5,250 nucleotides of DNA from Eubacteriales bacterium (lineage in GTDB: Bacteria; Bacillota_A; Clostridia; Lachnospirales; Lachnospiraceae), in NCBI GenBank assembly GCA_030527765.1, contig JAUNAE010000074.1, forward strand, positions 7,019-12,268, in the 5' to 3' direction. A program made the position numbers and the translations under genes. Below, one piece after another: positions 1 through 5,134 of this stretch. Every line of letters begins with the position of its first letter. The stretch's first letter is position 1. The notes below the pieces were generated by a model. The model was given only the letters and a program-made list of their open reading frames with translations. It was not told the origin of the DNA and searched no databases.

Positions 1-2
1 GC

Positions 3-8
3 AGGAGG
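3..8 (+). promoter_or_regulatory. Ribosome binding site of ecfA1
   Basis: AGGAGG lies five bases before the ATG at 14. It is a full-strength Shine-Dalgarno sequence and fixes the ecfA1 start. The window begins just before it, so the promoter of this operon (probably far upstream, in the ribosomal protein gene cluster) is not visible. Confidence 0.9.
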
Positions 9-13
9 AAAAC

Positions 14-859
14 ATGGGAATAATTAAGGCGTTCAAGCTGGGATTTGACTATCTGAGATATGACGACGATGGCAACGAGAAGGACAAACAGCGAGCCGTC
101 AATGATGTAAACCTGGACATTGAAGCTGGAGAATTTATTGCGATTCTGGGCCATAATGGCTCCGGAAAATCCACCTTTGCAAAACATATCAACGGACTGT
201 TACTTCCATCCGAGGGAACTATGTGGATTGACGGCATGGACACCTCCGCAGAAGAAGAGATCTGGAAAATACGTCAAAAAGCAGGAATGGTTTTCCAAAA
301 TCCGGACAATCAGATCATCGGAACCGTCGTAGAAGAAGACGTGGGATTCGGCCCTGAGAATATGGGCGTGCCTACAGAAGAGATCTGGAATCGTGTGGAT
401 GAAAGCCTGAAAAAAACAGGAATGGAAGAGTACCGCCACCATTCTCCGAACAAACTGTCCGGAGGACAGAAGCAGCGAGTTGCCATCGCAGGAGTCATGG
501 CAATGCTGCCGAAATGCATTGTACTCGACGAGCCGACAGCCATGCTGGATCCAAACGGCCGCAAGGAAGTGCTGGCAGCTGTTCACGAACTGAACAAAAA
601 AGAAGGAGTCACTGTCGTTCTCATCACCCATTATATGGAAGAAGTGATTGATGCAGACCGGGTCTATGTAATGGACAGCGGAAGCGTCGTCATGGAAGGA
701 ACGCCTCGTGAAATCTTTTCCCAGGTAGAAACACTCAAAAAATATCGATTGGATGTACCACAGGTGACACTGCTGGCTCATGAGCTTTGCAAAGCCGGCG
801 TAGACATTCCGGAAGGCATCCTTACCATCGAGGAACTGGCAGGTGCATTATGTCGATAG
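14..859 (+). CDS. ecfA1: ECF transporter energy-coupling ATPase EcfA1
   Basis: This is one of the two cytoplasmic ATPases of an energy-coupling factor (ECF) transporter. It hydrolyses ATP with EcfA2 to drive EcfT and exchangeable S components that import vitamins or metal ions. At 281 residues it is full length for the family. Visible ABC motifs are the Walker [10 protein letters not shown] (46-54), the Q-loop glutamine Q95, the signature LSGGQ (148-152), the Walker B CIVLDEP (168-174) with catalytic E173, the D-loop MLDP (177-180) and the H-loop H206. The form TAMLDP rather than TAGLDP after Walker B is typical of EcfA1 as opposed to EcfA2. The C-terminal 60 or so residues form the usual EcfA extension. 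The ATG at 14 has an AGGAGG site. The 3' end overlaps ecfA2 by 10 bases, which implies coupled translation. In Firmicutes this gene normally follows rplQ, which would lie left of the window. The A1/A2 assignment rests on order and on the MLDP motif. Confidence 0.95.
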   Translation: MGIIKAFKLGFDYLRYDDDGNEKDKQRAVNDVNLDIEAGEFIAILGHNGSGKSTFAKHINGLLLPSEGTMWIDGMDTSAEEEIWKIRQKAGMVFQNPDNQIIGTVVEEDVGFGPENMGVPTEEIWNRVDESLKKTGMEEYRHHSPNKLSGGQKQRVAIAGVMAMLPKCIVLDEPTAMLDPNGRKEVLAAVHELNKKEGVTVVLITHYMEEVIDADRVYVMDSGSVVMEGTPREIFSQVETLKKYRLDVPQVTLLAHELCKAGVDIPEGILTIEELAGALCR

Positions 860-1743
860 AGTTAAAAAATGTGAATTATATTTACGGGCAGGGAACAGCA
901 TACAAAATCCATGCACTGAAAAACATTAATCTGGATATTCCGGACGGACAGTTTATCGGAATGATCGGCCACACAGGAAGTGGAAAATCCACTCTGATTC
1001 AGCATTTGAATGCACTGATTCGCCCTACAGACGGAACCATTCTCTACAATGGAGAGGACATCTGGGGAGAAAAATACAATCGAAAAGCTCTTCGAAGTGA
1101 AGTGGGACTGGTTTTCCAGTATCCGGAGCATCAGCTCTTTGAAACCGACGTTCTTTCGGACGTATGCTTTGGTCCTATGAACCAGGGACTGACACGGGAA
1201 GAAGCAGAAGTTGAGGCAAAAAAAGCGCTGCAGTCCGTTGGATTTAAAGAAAAGAACTATAAGAAATCTCCATTCGAACTGTCCGGAGGACAGAAGAAGC
1301 GTGTGGCAATTGCAGGCGTGCTGGCCATGAATCCGAAGATCCTTATCTTAGATGAGCCGACAGCGGGACTCGATCCCAAGGGAAGAGATGACATTCTCGA
1401 CCAGATTGCAAAACTGCATAAAGAGCGCAATATTACCGTTATTCTTGTGTCCCACAGTATGGAAGATGTTGCAAAATATGTAGACCGTCTGATCGTTATG
1501 AACCGGGGAGAAGCAGTCTTTGACGGAACGCCGAGAACTGTTTTTGCCCACTATAAGGAACTGGAAGCCATGGGACTTGCGGCGCCGCAGATTACTTATA
1601 TTATGAATGCACTGGTGGAAAAGGGAATGGACGTAGATCCGGACGCAACCACCGTAGCAGAAGCCAAAGAGAGTATTCTGGAAGCGCTTAGAAAAAGCAA
1701 TTCTCCTCTTTTGAGAGAGCCAAAGAGAGGAGGAGAACAATGA
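850..1743 (+). CDS. ecfA2: ECF transporter energy-coupling ATPase EcfA2
   Basis: This is the second ATPase of the ECF module and pairs with EcfA1 beneath EcfT. The ATG at 850 gives 297 residues starting [10 protein letters not shown], where the nucleotide-binding domain begins in this family. An in-frame TTG at 787 would add 21 arginine-rich residues read out of frame through ecfA1 and is not credible. A GCAGG ribosome site lies about 6 bases before 850. Motifs from the 850 start are Walker [10 protein letters not shown] (40-48), Q-loop Q90, signature LSGGQ (144-148), Walker B ILILDEP (164-170) with catalytic E169, D-loop GLDP (173-176) and H-loop H202. TAGLDP is the EcfA2-type D-loop. All catalytic residues are intact. 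The gene overlaps ecfA1 by 10 bases at its start and ecfT by 4 bases (ATGA) at its end, so the three are cotranscribed and translationally coupled. Confidence 0.95.
   Translation: MSIELKNVNYIYGQGTAYKIHALKNINLDIPDGQFIGMIGHTGSGKSTLIQHLNALIRPTDGTILYNGEDIWGEKYNRKALRSEVGLVFQYPEHQLFETDVLSDVCFGPMNQGLTREEAEVEAKKALQSVGFKEKNYKKSPFELSGGQKKRVAIAGVLAMNPKILILDEPTAGLDPKGRDDILDQIAKLHKERNITVILVSHSMEDVAKYVDRLIVMNRGEAVFDGTPRTVFAHYKELEAMGLAAPQITYIMNALVEKGMDVDPDATTVAEAKESILEALRKSNSPLLREPKRGGEQ
1728..1733 (+). promoter_or_regulatory. Ribosome binding site of ecfT
   Basis: AGGAGG sits inside the last codons of ecfA2, six bases before the ATG at 1740. It fixes the ecfT start, even though the start codon overlaps the ecfA2 stop codon (ATGA). 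Confidence 0.9.
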
Positions 1744-2543
1744 TACGAGACATTACAATCGGACAGTTTTATCCGGGAAACTCCATTCTGCATAAGCTGG
1801 ATCCCCGAACAAAACTCGTTGGAACTCTGGTCTTTCTGATTTCTATTTTTGTGTTCCGTACTGTACCGGGCTATCTGGTCGCAACGTTGTTTCTTGGAAG
1901 CATGATTGCCTTATCAACGGTACCGCCCAAGTTTATTTTTAAAGGGTTAAAGGCGATCTTCATTCTCCTTATGTTTACGGCAGTCTTTAACATTCTGCTG
2001 ACACCGGGAAATGTGCTATGGCAGTGGAAGTTTTTGAAAGTGACAGAAGAGGGATTGATTCTTGCTCTGAGAATGGCTGTCCGCCTCATTTATCTCGTAA
2101 TCGGATCATCCATGATGACCTTGACGACGACACCGAATGAGCTGACCGATGCCATGGAAAAACTGCTTCGCCCTCTGAACAAAATTCATGTACCGGTACA
2201 TGAAATTGCGATGATGATGTCCATTGCTCTTCGTTTCATTCCGATTCTTCTTGAAGAGACAGACAAAATCATGAAAGCACAGATTGCCAGAGGAGCTGAT
2301 TTTGAGCAGGGAAGCATCTTCCAGAAAGCCAAAAACATGGTGCCGCTTCTTGTGCCGTTGTTTATTTCCGCATTTCGTCGGGCAACCGACCTTGCCATGG
2401 CAATGGAAGCGCGATGCTATCATGGCGGAGACAACCGTACACAGATGAAACCTCTCCGCTATGCAGGAAGAGACTATGTTGCTTATGGAATCCTGGCACT
2501 GCTTCTCGCAGTGGCAATTGCTTTTAGGATTCTGGGAATTTAA
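1740..2543 (+). CDS. ecfT: ECF transporter transmembrane coupling protein EcfT
   Basis: This is the membrane scaffold of the ECF transporter. It joins the EcfA1/A2 ATPases to whichever S component is bound. The length of 267 residues is normal. The N-terminal LHKLDPRTK motif (17-25) is a family hallmark. Hydrophobic segments lie at about 26-40, 44-60, 70-88, 106-128 and 246-264, with amphipathic coupling helices between. Of the two cytoplasmic Ala-Arg-Gly type motifs that dock on the ATPases, the first is canonical (ARG, 183-185) and the second reads ARC (224-226) in EARCYHGGDNRT. The region KIHVPVHEIAMMMSIALRFIP (148-168) is also typical; its DNA contains a 20-base perfect palindrome, listed separately. 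The absence of an S-component gene suggests a module shared among several S proteins. The gene ends at 2543, where a strong inverted repeat begins at the stop codon. Confidence 0.95.
   Translation: MIRDITIGQFYPGNSILHKLDPRTKLVGTLVFLISIFVFRTVPGYLVATLFLGSMIALSTVPPKFIFKGLKAIFILLMFTAVFNILLTPGNVLWQWKFLKVTEEGLILALRMAVRLIYLVIGSSMMTLTTTPNELTDAMEKLLRPLNKIHVPVHEIAMMMSIALRFIPILLEETDKIMKAQIARGADFEQGSIFQKAKNMVPLLVPLFISAFRRATDLAMAMEARCYHGGDNRTQMKPLRYAGRDYVAYGILALLLAVAIAFRILGI
2185..2204. repeat. 20-base perfect palindrome inside ecfT
   Basis: The half-site TTCATGTACC is followed immediately by its exact reverse complement. After one mismatched pair (2184/2205) two further A-T pairs follow. In mRNA it could form an 8-pair stem with a CCGG loop. 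It encodes the conserved stretch around His-Val-Pro-Val-His (150-154), so part of the symmetry comes from the protein sequence. No function can be assigned from the sequence. Confidence 0.8.
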
Positions 2544-2609
2544 CCGAATCAAGTAAGTCCCCGGCTTCAAATGCGTAGTGCATTAAGCTGTGGAGCAGCT
2601 ATTCGGTTA
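2541..2609 (+). other. Cloverleaf-like inverted repeat cluster after ecfT
   Basis: A 9-pair perfect outer stem, TAACCGAAT (2541-2549) with ATTCGGTTA (2601-2609), begins at the ecfT stop codon. Inside it three small hairpins sit almost end to end: AAGTC/GGCTT (2555-2559/2563-2567, one G-U pair, 3-base loop), AATGC/GCATT (2570-2574/2580-2584, 5-base loop) and AGCTG/CAGCT (2586-2590/2596-2600, 5-base loop). The last abuts the outer stem directly. The fold resembles a four-way junction, but it has no T-loop consensus or 7-base anticodon loop, so it is not a tRNA. No T-run follows, so it is not an intrinsic terminator. It could be a structured intercistronic RNA, an mRNA-stabilising or processing element, or a small non-autonomous repeat. 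The pairings are seen directly; the role is unknown. Confidence 0.55.
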
Positions 2610-2612
2610 TGA

Positions 2613-2645
2613 GCAAGTGGCGAAGCGGATTGCAAATATCCGCTT
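2613..2645 (+). repeat. Short repeat unit (copy A) with hairpin, upstream of truA
   Basis: Positions 2613-2633 match 4752-4772 at 19 of 21 bases (core GCGAAGC). Overlapping the unit, AAGCGGAT (2623-2630) and ATCCGCTT (2638-2645) form a perfect 8-pair hairpin with a 7-base loop. A weaker TGACG/CGTCA stem (2645-2649/2659-2663) follows. There is no T-run, so readthrough from ecfT into truA is likely. The copy lies in the intercistronic leader of truA, whose AGGAGAG ribosome site (2671-2677) is left unpaired by these stems. Confidence 0.6.
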
Positions 2646-2681
2646 GACGGCAAAAAATCGTCATATTTATAGGAGAGTTTT

Positions 2682-3422
2682 ATGAAAAGAGTTGGCCTTG
2701 TAGTAGCCTACGATGGAACAAATTACAGTGGTTGGCAAGTACAGCCCAACGGAATTACCGTTCAGGGAATCCTGAACGAAAAACTGACAGAACTTCTGGG
2801 AGAACCGATTGAGGTCATCGGGGCAAGCCGCACAGATGCGGGAGTACATGCCCTCGGAAATGTGTGCGTCTTCGATACCAACACCCGTATCCCCGGAGAA
2901 AAAATTTCCTTTGCACTGAATCAGAGACTTCCGGAAGATATTCGGATTCAGCTCTCTGAAGAGGTGGAGGCTGATTTTCATCCACGCTACTGTGACAGCG
3001 AAAAAACCTATGAGTACCGCATATTGAACCGCAAATTTCCGGTACCGACAGAGAGACTTTACAGTTATTTCTATCATTACAAACTGGATGTCCGCAAAAT
3101 GCAGGAGGCAACCTCTTATTTCATTGGGACCCATGATTTTGCAAGCTTCTGCGGTACAGGAGCACAGGTAAAAACCACTGTGCGAACCATTACCGGAATG
3201 GAAGTGTTCCGTGACGGAGACATCGTTACCATTCGAGTGCGGGGAACCGGCTTCTTATATAATATGGTAAGAATCATCAGCGGAACACTCATCGAAATCG
3301 GAAACGGTCAGTATCCGCCGGAAAAAGTCGTGGAAATTCTGGAGGCCAGAAGCAGAGAAGCTGCCGGTCCGACAGCTCCTGCCAGAGGATTGACCCTCAT
3401 AGGAATCGAATATTTTGAATAA
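2682..3422 (+). CDS. truA: tRNA pseudouridine(38-40) synthase TruA
   Basis: This enzyme isomerises uridines at positions 38, 39 and 40 of the tRNA anticodon arm to pseudouridine. The protein is 246 residues, normal for bacterial TruA. The catalytic aspartate is D52 in GASRTDAGVHALG (47-59). Other family blocks are VAYDGTNYSGWQ (8-19), KTYEYRI (108-114) with the conserved active-site tyrosine Y110, GTHDFASFC (149-157), GTGFLYNMVRIISGTL (188-203) and GPTAPARGLTL (229-239). The ATG at 2682 is preceded by AGGAGAG at 2671-2677. It follows ecfT as in Bacillus subtilis, but across a 138-base structured gap. No convincing promoter was found in that gap, so it is probably transcribed with the ecf genes. 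Transcription ends at the strong terminator about 24 bases after the stop codon. Confidence 0.96.
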   Translation: MKRVGLVVAYDGTNYSGWQVQPNGITVQGILNEKLTELLGEPIEVIGASRTDAGVHALGNVCVFDTNTRIPGEKISFALNQRLPEDIRIQLSEEVEADFHPRYCDSEKTYEYRILNRKFPVPTERLYSYFYHYKLDVRKMQEATSYFIGTHDFASFCGTGAQVKTTVRTITGMEVFRDGDIVTIRVRGTGFLYNMVRIISGTLIEIGNGQYPPEKVVEILEARSREAAGPTAPARGLTLIGIEYFE

Positions 3423-3445
3423 CAAGAACGTGTTTTGGCAAAAGT

Positions 3446-3494
3446 AAAAAAGGTCATTCGGTTCTCACACTTGTGAGACTGAATGACCTTTTTT
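3446..3494. terminator. Bidirectional intrinsic terminator between truA and the CDF gene
   Basis: A long inverted repeat pairs 3446-3459 with 3481-3494 perfectly (14 pairs, including A6 on the left and T6 on the right). The stem continues, after one bulged base, through G-T, G-C and T-A pairs into CTCAC/GTGAG (3464-3468/3473-3477) with a 4-base loop, about 22 pairs in all. A-run and T-run flank the GC-containing stem on opposite sides, so it can stop plus-strand transcription from truA and minus-strand transcription from the CDF gene. The 75 bases from 3495 to 3569 hold nothing else recognisable. Confidence 0.93.
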
Positions 3495-3569
3495 GATGGA
3501 GTTGTTATTCACATCCTCTCTTCTGTGGAAATTACAGAATATTTCAAAATCCTATGCTCCGACAAAGAT

Positions 3570-4733
3570 TTAGTGCCGGTCGATTGTGATGGTTGCGACA
3601 TAGTTTCCGGATTCCAGTTTTCCAATCTGTGATTGTAGAATTTCCACAAGTTCTTCATTCGAAGTTTCACAGTCAAATGGAACTGCCAGATCAAACAGAA
3701 TTTTGTCATAGCCGCGCCGGGAAATGAGACGAAAGTCATGCACGGAAAAATTCGGATTCAGGGAAGCTGCAATCCGAAGAACATCCTCCTTAAGCTTAAG
3801 AGTCTTCGGATCGTCCGTCACGATAGGATCAATGTGAATCACAGCAGAACAGTGAAGCTTTTCAGAAAGTTCGCGTTCAATATGATCGATCTGGTCATGA
3901 ATCAGATTCAGATCCCCACTGGAAGGAACCTCTGCATGGAGAGAAATCATGAGTCGTCCCGGACCGTAATCGTGTACAATCAAATCATGCATTCCGTAGA
4001 CCATGGAGTGGGAATTTACAATCCCTGTAATCTGCTCCACAAGTTCCTGTTTCGGTGCCTGGCCAAGGAGAGGGTCAATCGTGTCCTTCATTGTCCGGAT
4101 GCCTGTGTAGAAGATAAAGGCACCTACGAGAATGCCAAGCCATCCATCCAGAAGAAGTCCTGTGTAATGACTGATGATGGAAGCAGCCAGAACGAGAGAG
4201 GTTGCGATGGTATCACTGAGACTGTCCATGGCTGTCGCTTTCATAGAAGTACTTTCCAGACGAGTGCCGTACCAGCGGTTGTACAGAAACATATAAATTT
4301 TGACAAGAATCGATACAGTCAGAATTACCATGGCAGAGATACGAAACTCTGTGGCAGCAGGATGGAACACTTTTTCAACAGAGGTCTTAACAAGCTCAAA
4401 CCCCATGATCAGAATAGCCACCGAAATAAACAATCCGGAAATGTATTCCATACGGCCATGGCCAAAAGGATGCTCCGGATCCGGCTTCTGGGCAGACAGT
4501 TTGAAGCCCAGGAGAGAAATGACGGAAGAGCCGGCATCCGATAAATTATTGGCCGCATCAGCGATCATGGAAATACTTCCGGACAGAGTTCCGGCAATCC
4601 ATTTTCCGGAGGCAAGAAGAAGGTTCAGTACAATTCCGACAATCCCAGAAAGAATTCCATAAGAAGTCCGAACCGACGGAGATTGGTAATTTTTGTAATC
4701 TTTGATGAAAAGATAGGAAATAAGATGTATCAT
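3570..4733 (-). CDS. Cation diffusion facilitator (CDF) metal exporter, manganese-like site
   Basis: This is an inner-membrane divalent metal/proton antiporter of the CDF family. From the ATG at 4733 it is 387 residues, longer than the roughly 300 of YiiP/FieF. That start has an AGAAAGGA ribosome site at 4738-4745; upstream in-frame ATG (4778) and GTG (4787) codons run through a hairpin and lack one. Six membrane segments lie at about 27-47, 52-78, 96-115, 132-152, 166-188 and 192-212. By alignment to YiiP, the transport site is N62 and D66 (NNLSD, segment 2) plus D170 and D174 (DSLSD, segment 5). Asn at the first position is the pattern of manganese exporters such as MntE, whereas zinc CDFs have Asp or His in the site. 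The second site (D85, H88, H92 in DPEHPFGHGR) and cytoplasmic-site ligands (H249, H266, H300, D302) also appear present. Residues 310-387 add a second, degenerate copy of the cytoplasmic domain. The gene is convergent with truA and divergent from rplM. Mn specificity is inference. Confidence 0.93.
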   Translation of the reverse strand: MIHLISYLFIKDYKNYQSPSVRTSYGILSGIVGIVLNLLLASGKWIAGTLSGSISMIADAANNLSDAGSSVISLLGFKLSAQKPDPEHPFGHGRMEYISGLFISVAILIMGFELVKTSVEKVFHPAATEFRISAMVILTVSILVKIYMFLYNRWYGTRLESTSMKATAMDSLSDTIATSLVLAASIISHYTGLLLDGWLGILVGAFIFYTGIRTMKDTIDPLLGQAPKQELVEQITGIVNSHSMVYGMHDLIVHDYGPGRLMISLHAEVPSSGDLNLIHDQIDHIERELSEKLHCSAVIHIDPIVTDDPKTLKLKEDVLRIAASLNPNFSVHDFRLISRRGYDKILFDLAVPFDCETSNEELVEILQSQIGKLESGNYVATITIDRH

Positions 4734-4746
4734 AATATCCTTTCTG

Positions 4747-4777
4747 TGAACGCAAGTTGCGAAGCAGATTGCGTTCA
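4747..4777 (-). repeat. Hairpin repeat unit (copy B) in the leader of the CDF gene
   Basis: TGAACGCAA (4747-4755) pairs with TTGCGTTCA (4769-4777) over 9 perfect pairs. TGC (4758-4760) and GCA (4764-4766) continue the stem to a 3-base loop after two mismatched or wobble positions. Positions 4752-4772 repeat 2613-2633 at 19 of 21 bases. On the minus strand it lies in the 5' untranslated leader of the CDF gene, ending one base before the ribosome binding site. It could affect initiation, be a regulator-binding palindrome, or be a dispersed repeat. There is no T-run, so it is not a terminator. Confidence 0.65.
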
Positions 4778-4800
4778 TGGCCTTCACATAAATTATTTAT

Positions 4801-4829
4801 ATTTTAGTCTTGCGTGAAAAGAATAGCAA
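4801..4829 (-). promoter_or_regulatory. Probable promoter of the CDF gene
   Basis: On the minus strand, TTGCTA (complement of 4824-4829, 4 of 6 to the -35 consensus) is followed after exactly 17 bases by TAAAAT (complement of 4801-4806, 5 of 6 to the -10 consensus). Transcription would begin near 4790-4794, giving a leader of about 60 bases that includes the hairpin at 4747-4777. This supports the ATG at 4733 over the upstream start codons, which would be at or just beside the transcription start. Confidence 0.55.
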
Positions 4830-4937
4830 TAGAAAAGACTCTGAGAAGTCAATTGTTGCAGAAAATAGTAGCAGAAGTGTTGATGATTCGGTTGAACCAA
4901 AACAGTAGATTTTTTATGAAAAAAATAGAAATAAAGG

Positions 4938-4966
4938 TTGACAGACAGGGGAGCTTTGAATATAAT
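4938..4966 (+). promoter_or_regulatory. Perfect-consensus sigma-A promoter for rplM
   Basis: TTGACA (4938-4943) and TATAAT (4961-4966) are both exact consensus hexamers with the ideal 17-base spacer. Upstream, an A-tract at 4919-4925 (about 13-19 bases before the -35 box) and AT-rich sequence fit an UP element that would boost transcription, as is usual for ribosomal protein genes. The start point is expected near 4972-4975, leaving a leader of about 160 bases before rplM. Confidence 0.93.
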
Positions 4967-4983
4967 ATTTCAATGTGACGTAG

Positions 4984-5118
4984 TGCGGGAATACTTATGC
5001 CAATAGCCCCGGCAGACAGTATTTATCAGCGGTTTCGGACATTTCCGCAGGTTTCGCAGGACGTTCCAAAAAACAAATTTTCTCGTGAATTTCACGACAA
5101 ACACTATCGTTGATAAAT
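4984..5118 (+). ncRNA. L13-type ribosomal protein leader of rplM
   Basis: This is the structured 5' leader expected to mediate autogenous control of rplM-rpsI by ribosomal protein L13, as in the Firmicutes L13 leader family. A core hairpin pairs AATACT (4990-4995) with AGTATT (5018-5023) and TGCC (4998-5001) with GGCA (5011-5014). A possible closing stem pairs 4984-4989 with 5044-5049, extendable by two pairs if the core hairpin opens. Farther out, 5021-5033 can pair with 5106-5118 over 13 positions including two G-T wobbles, ending four bases before the ribosome site. That long-range stem crosses the closing stem, so the two are alternatives or a pseudoknot. A TCGTG/CACGA hairpin (5083-5087/5093-5097) lies inside. 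I see no intrinsic terminator, so control would act on translation or mRNA stability unless a terminator lies outside the leader. The family assignment is from recalled motif and position; the pairings are seen. Confidence 0.75.
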
Positions 5119-5121
5119 TAC

Positions 5122-5127
5122 AGGAGG
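5122..5127 (+). promoter_or_regulatory. Ribosome binding site of rplM
   Basis: AGGAGG, seven bases before the ATG at 5135, fixes the rplM start. It begins three bases after the right arm of the long-range leader stem (5106-5118), so folding of that stem could influence ribosome access. Confidence 0.93.
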
Positions 5128-5134
5128 TAAGACC

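Larger units (their letters stand above)
4734..5134. other. Divergent regulatory region between the CDF gene and rplM
   Basis: About 400 bases without a gene. From left to right it holds the CDF 5' leader with a hairpin repeat (4747-4777), the minus-strand promoter of the CDF gene (4801-4829), an AT-rich stretch (4830-4937) in which I see only a T6/A7 inverted repeat at 4910-4925, the rplM promoter (4938-4966), and the structured rplM leader ending at the ribosome site at 5122. I found no credible small coding frame or tRNA in it. Confidence 0.7.

Noticed and set aside
253..390. 15-base exact direct repeat in ecfA1 (253-267 and 376-390)
   Set aside because: Both copies encode Glu-Glu-Ile-Trp in the same frame at unrelated places in the fold; most likely coincidence of codon use.
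200..781. Minus-strand reading frame (193 codons) opposite ecfA1
   Set aside because: Composition is rich in His, Phe, Cys and Ser as expected for an antisense shadow, and ecfA1 is certain.
787..849. In-frame TTG start giving EcfA2 an extra 21 N-terminal residues
   Set aside because: The extension is arginine-rich read-through of ecfA1 in another frame, has no homology to the family, and the ATG at 850 begins exactly at the domain start with a nearby ribosome site.
2541..2609. tRNA gene in the ecfT-truA gap
   Set aside because: The cloverleaf shape is suggestive, but there is no GTTCRA T-loop, no 7-base anticodon loop and no standard D-arm bases.
2644..2671. Promoter for truA starting with TTGACG
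   Set aside because: No acceptable -10 box lies at 16-18 bases, and transcription would begin inside or after the ribosome site.
3738..4544. Long plus-strand reading frame (268 codons) opposite the CDF gene
   Set aside because: It is an antisense shadow of a well-supported gene, with no recognisable domain and no ribosome site.
4734..4787. Upstream GTG (4787) or ATG (4778) starts for the CDF gene
   Set aside because: They lie next to the predicted transcription start and across a hairpin, lack well-spaced ribosome sites, and add residues not seen at the family's N-terminus; the ATG at 4733 has AGAAAGGA.
4734..4800. yybP-ykoY manganese riboswitch before the CDF gene
   Set aside because: The leader is only about 60 bases and lacks the conserved paired loops of that class; only a simple hairpin is present.
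4910..4925. T6-ATG-A7 inverted repeat as a terminator
   Set aside because: It has no GC stem, lies upstream of the rplM promoter with no gene leading into it from the left, and is better read as AT-rich UP-element sequence.
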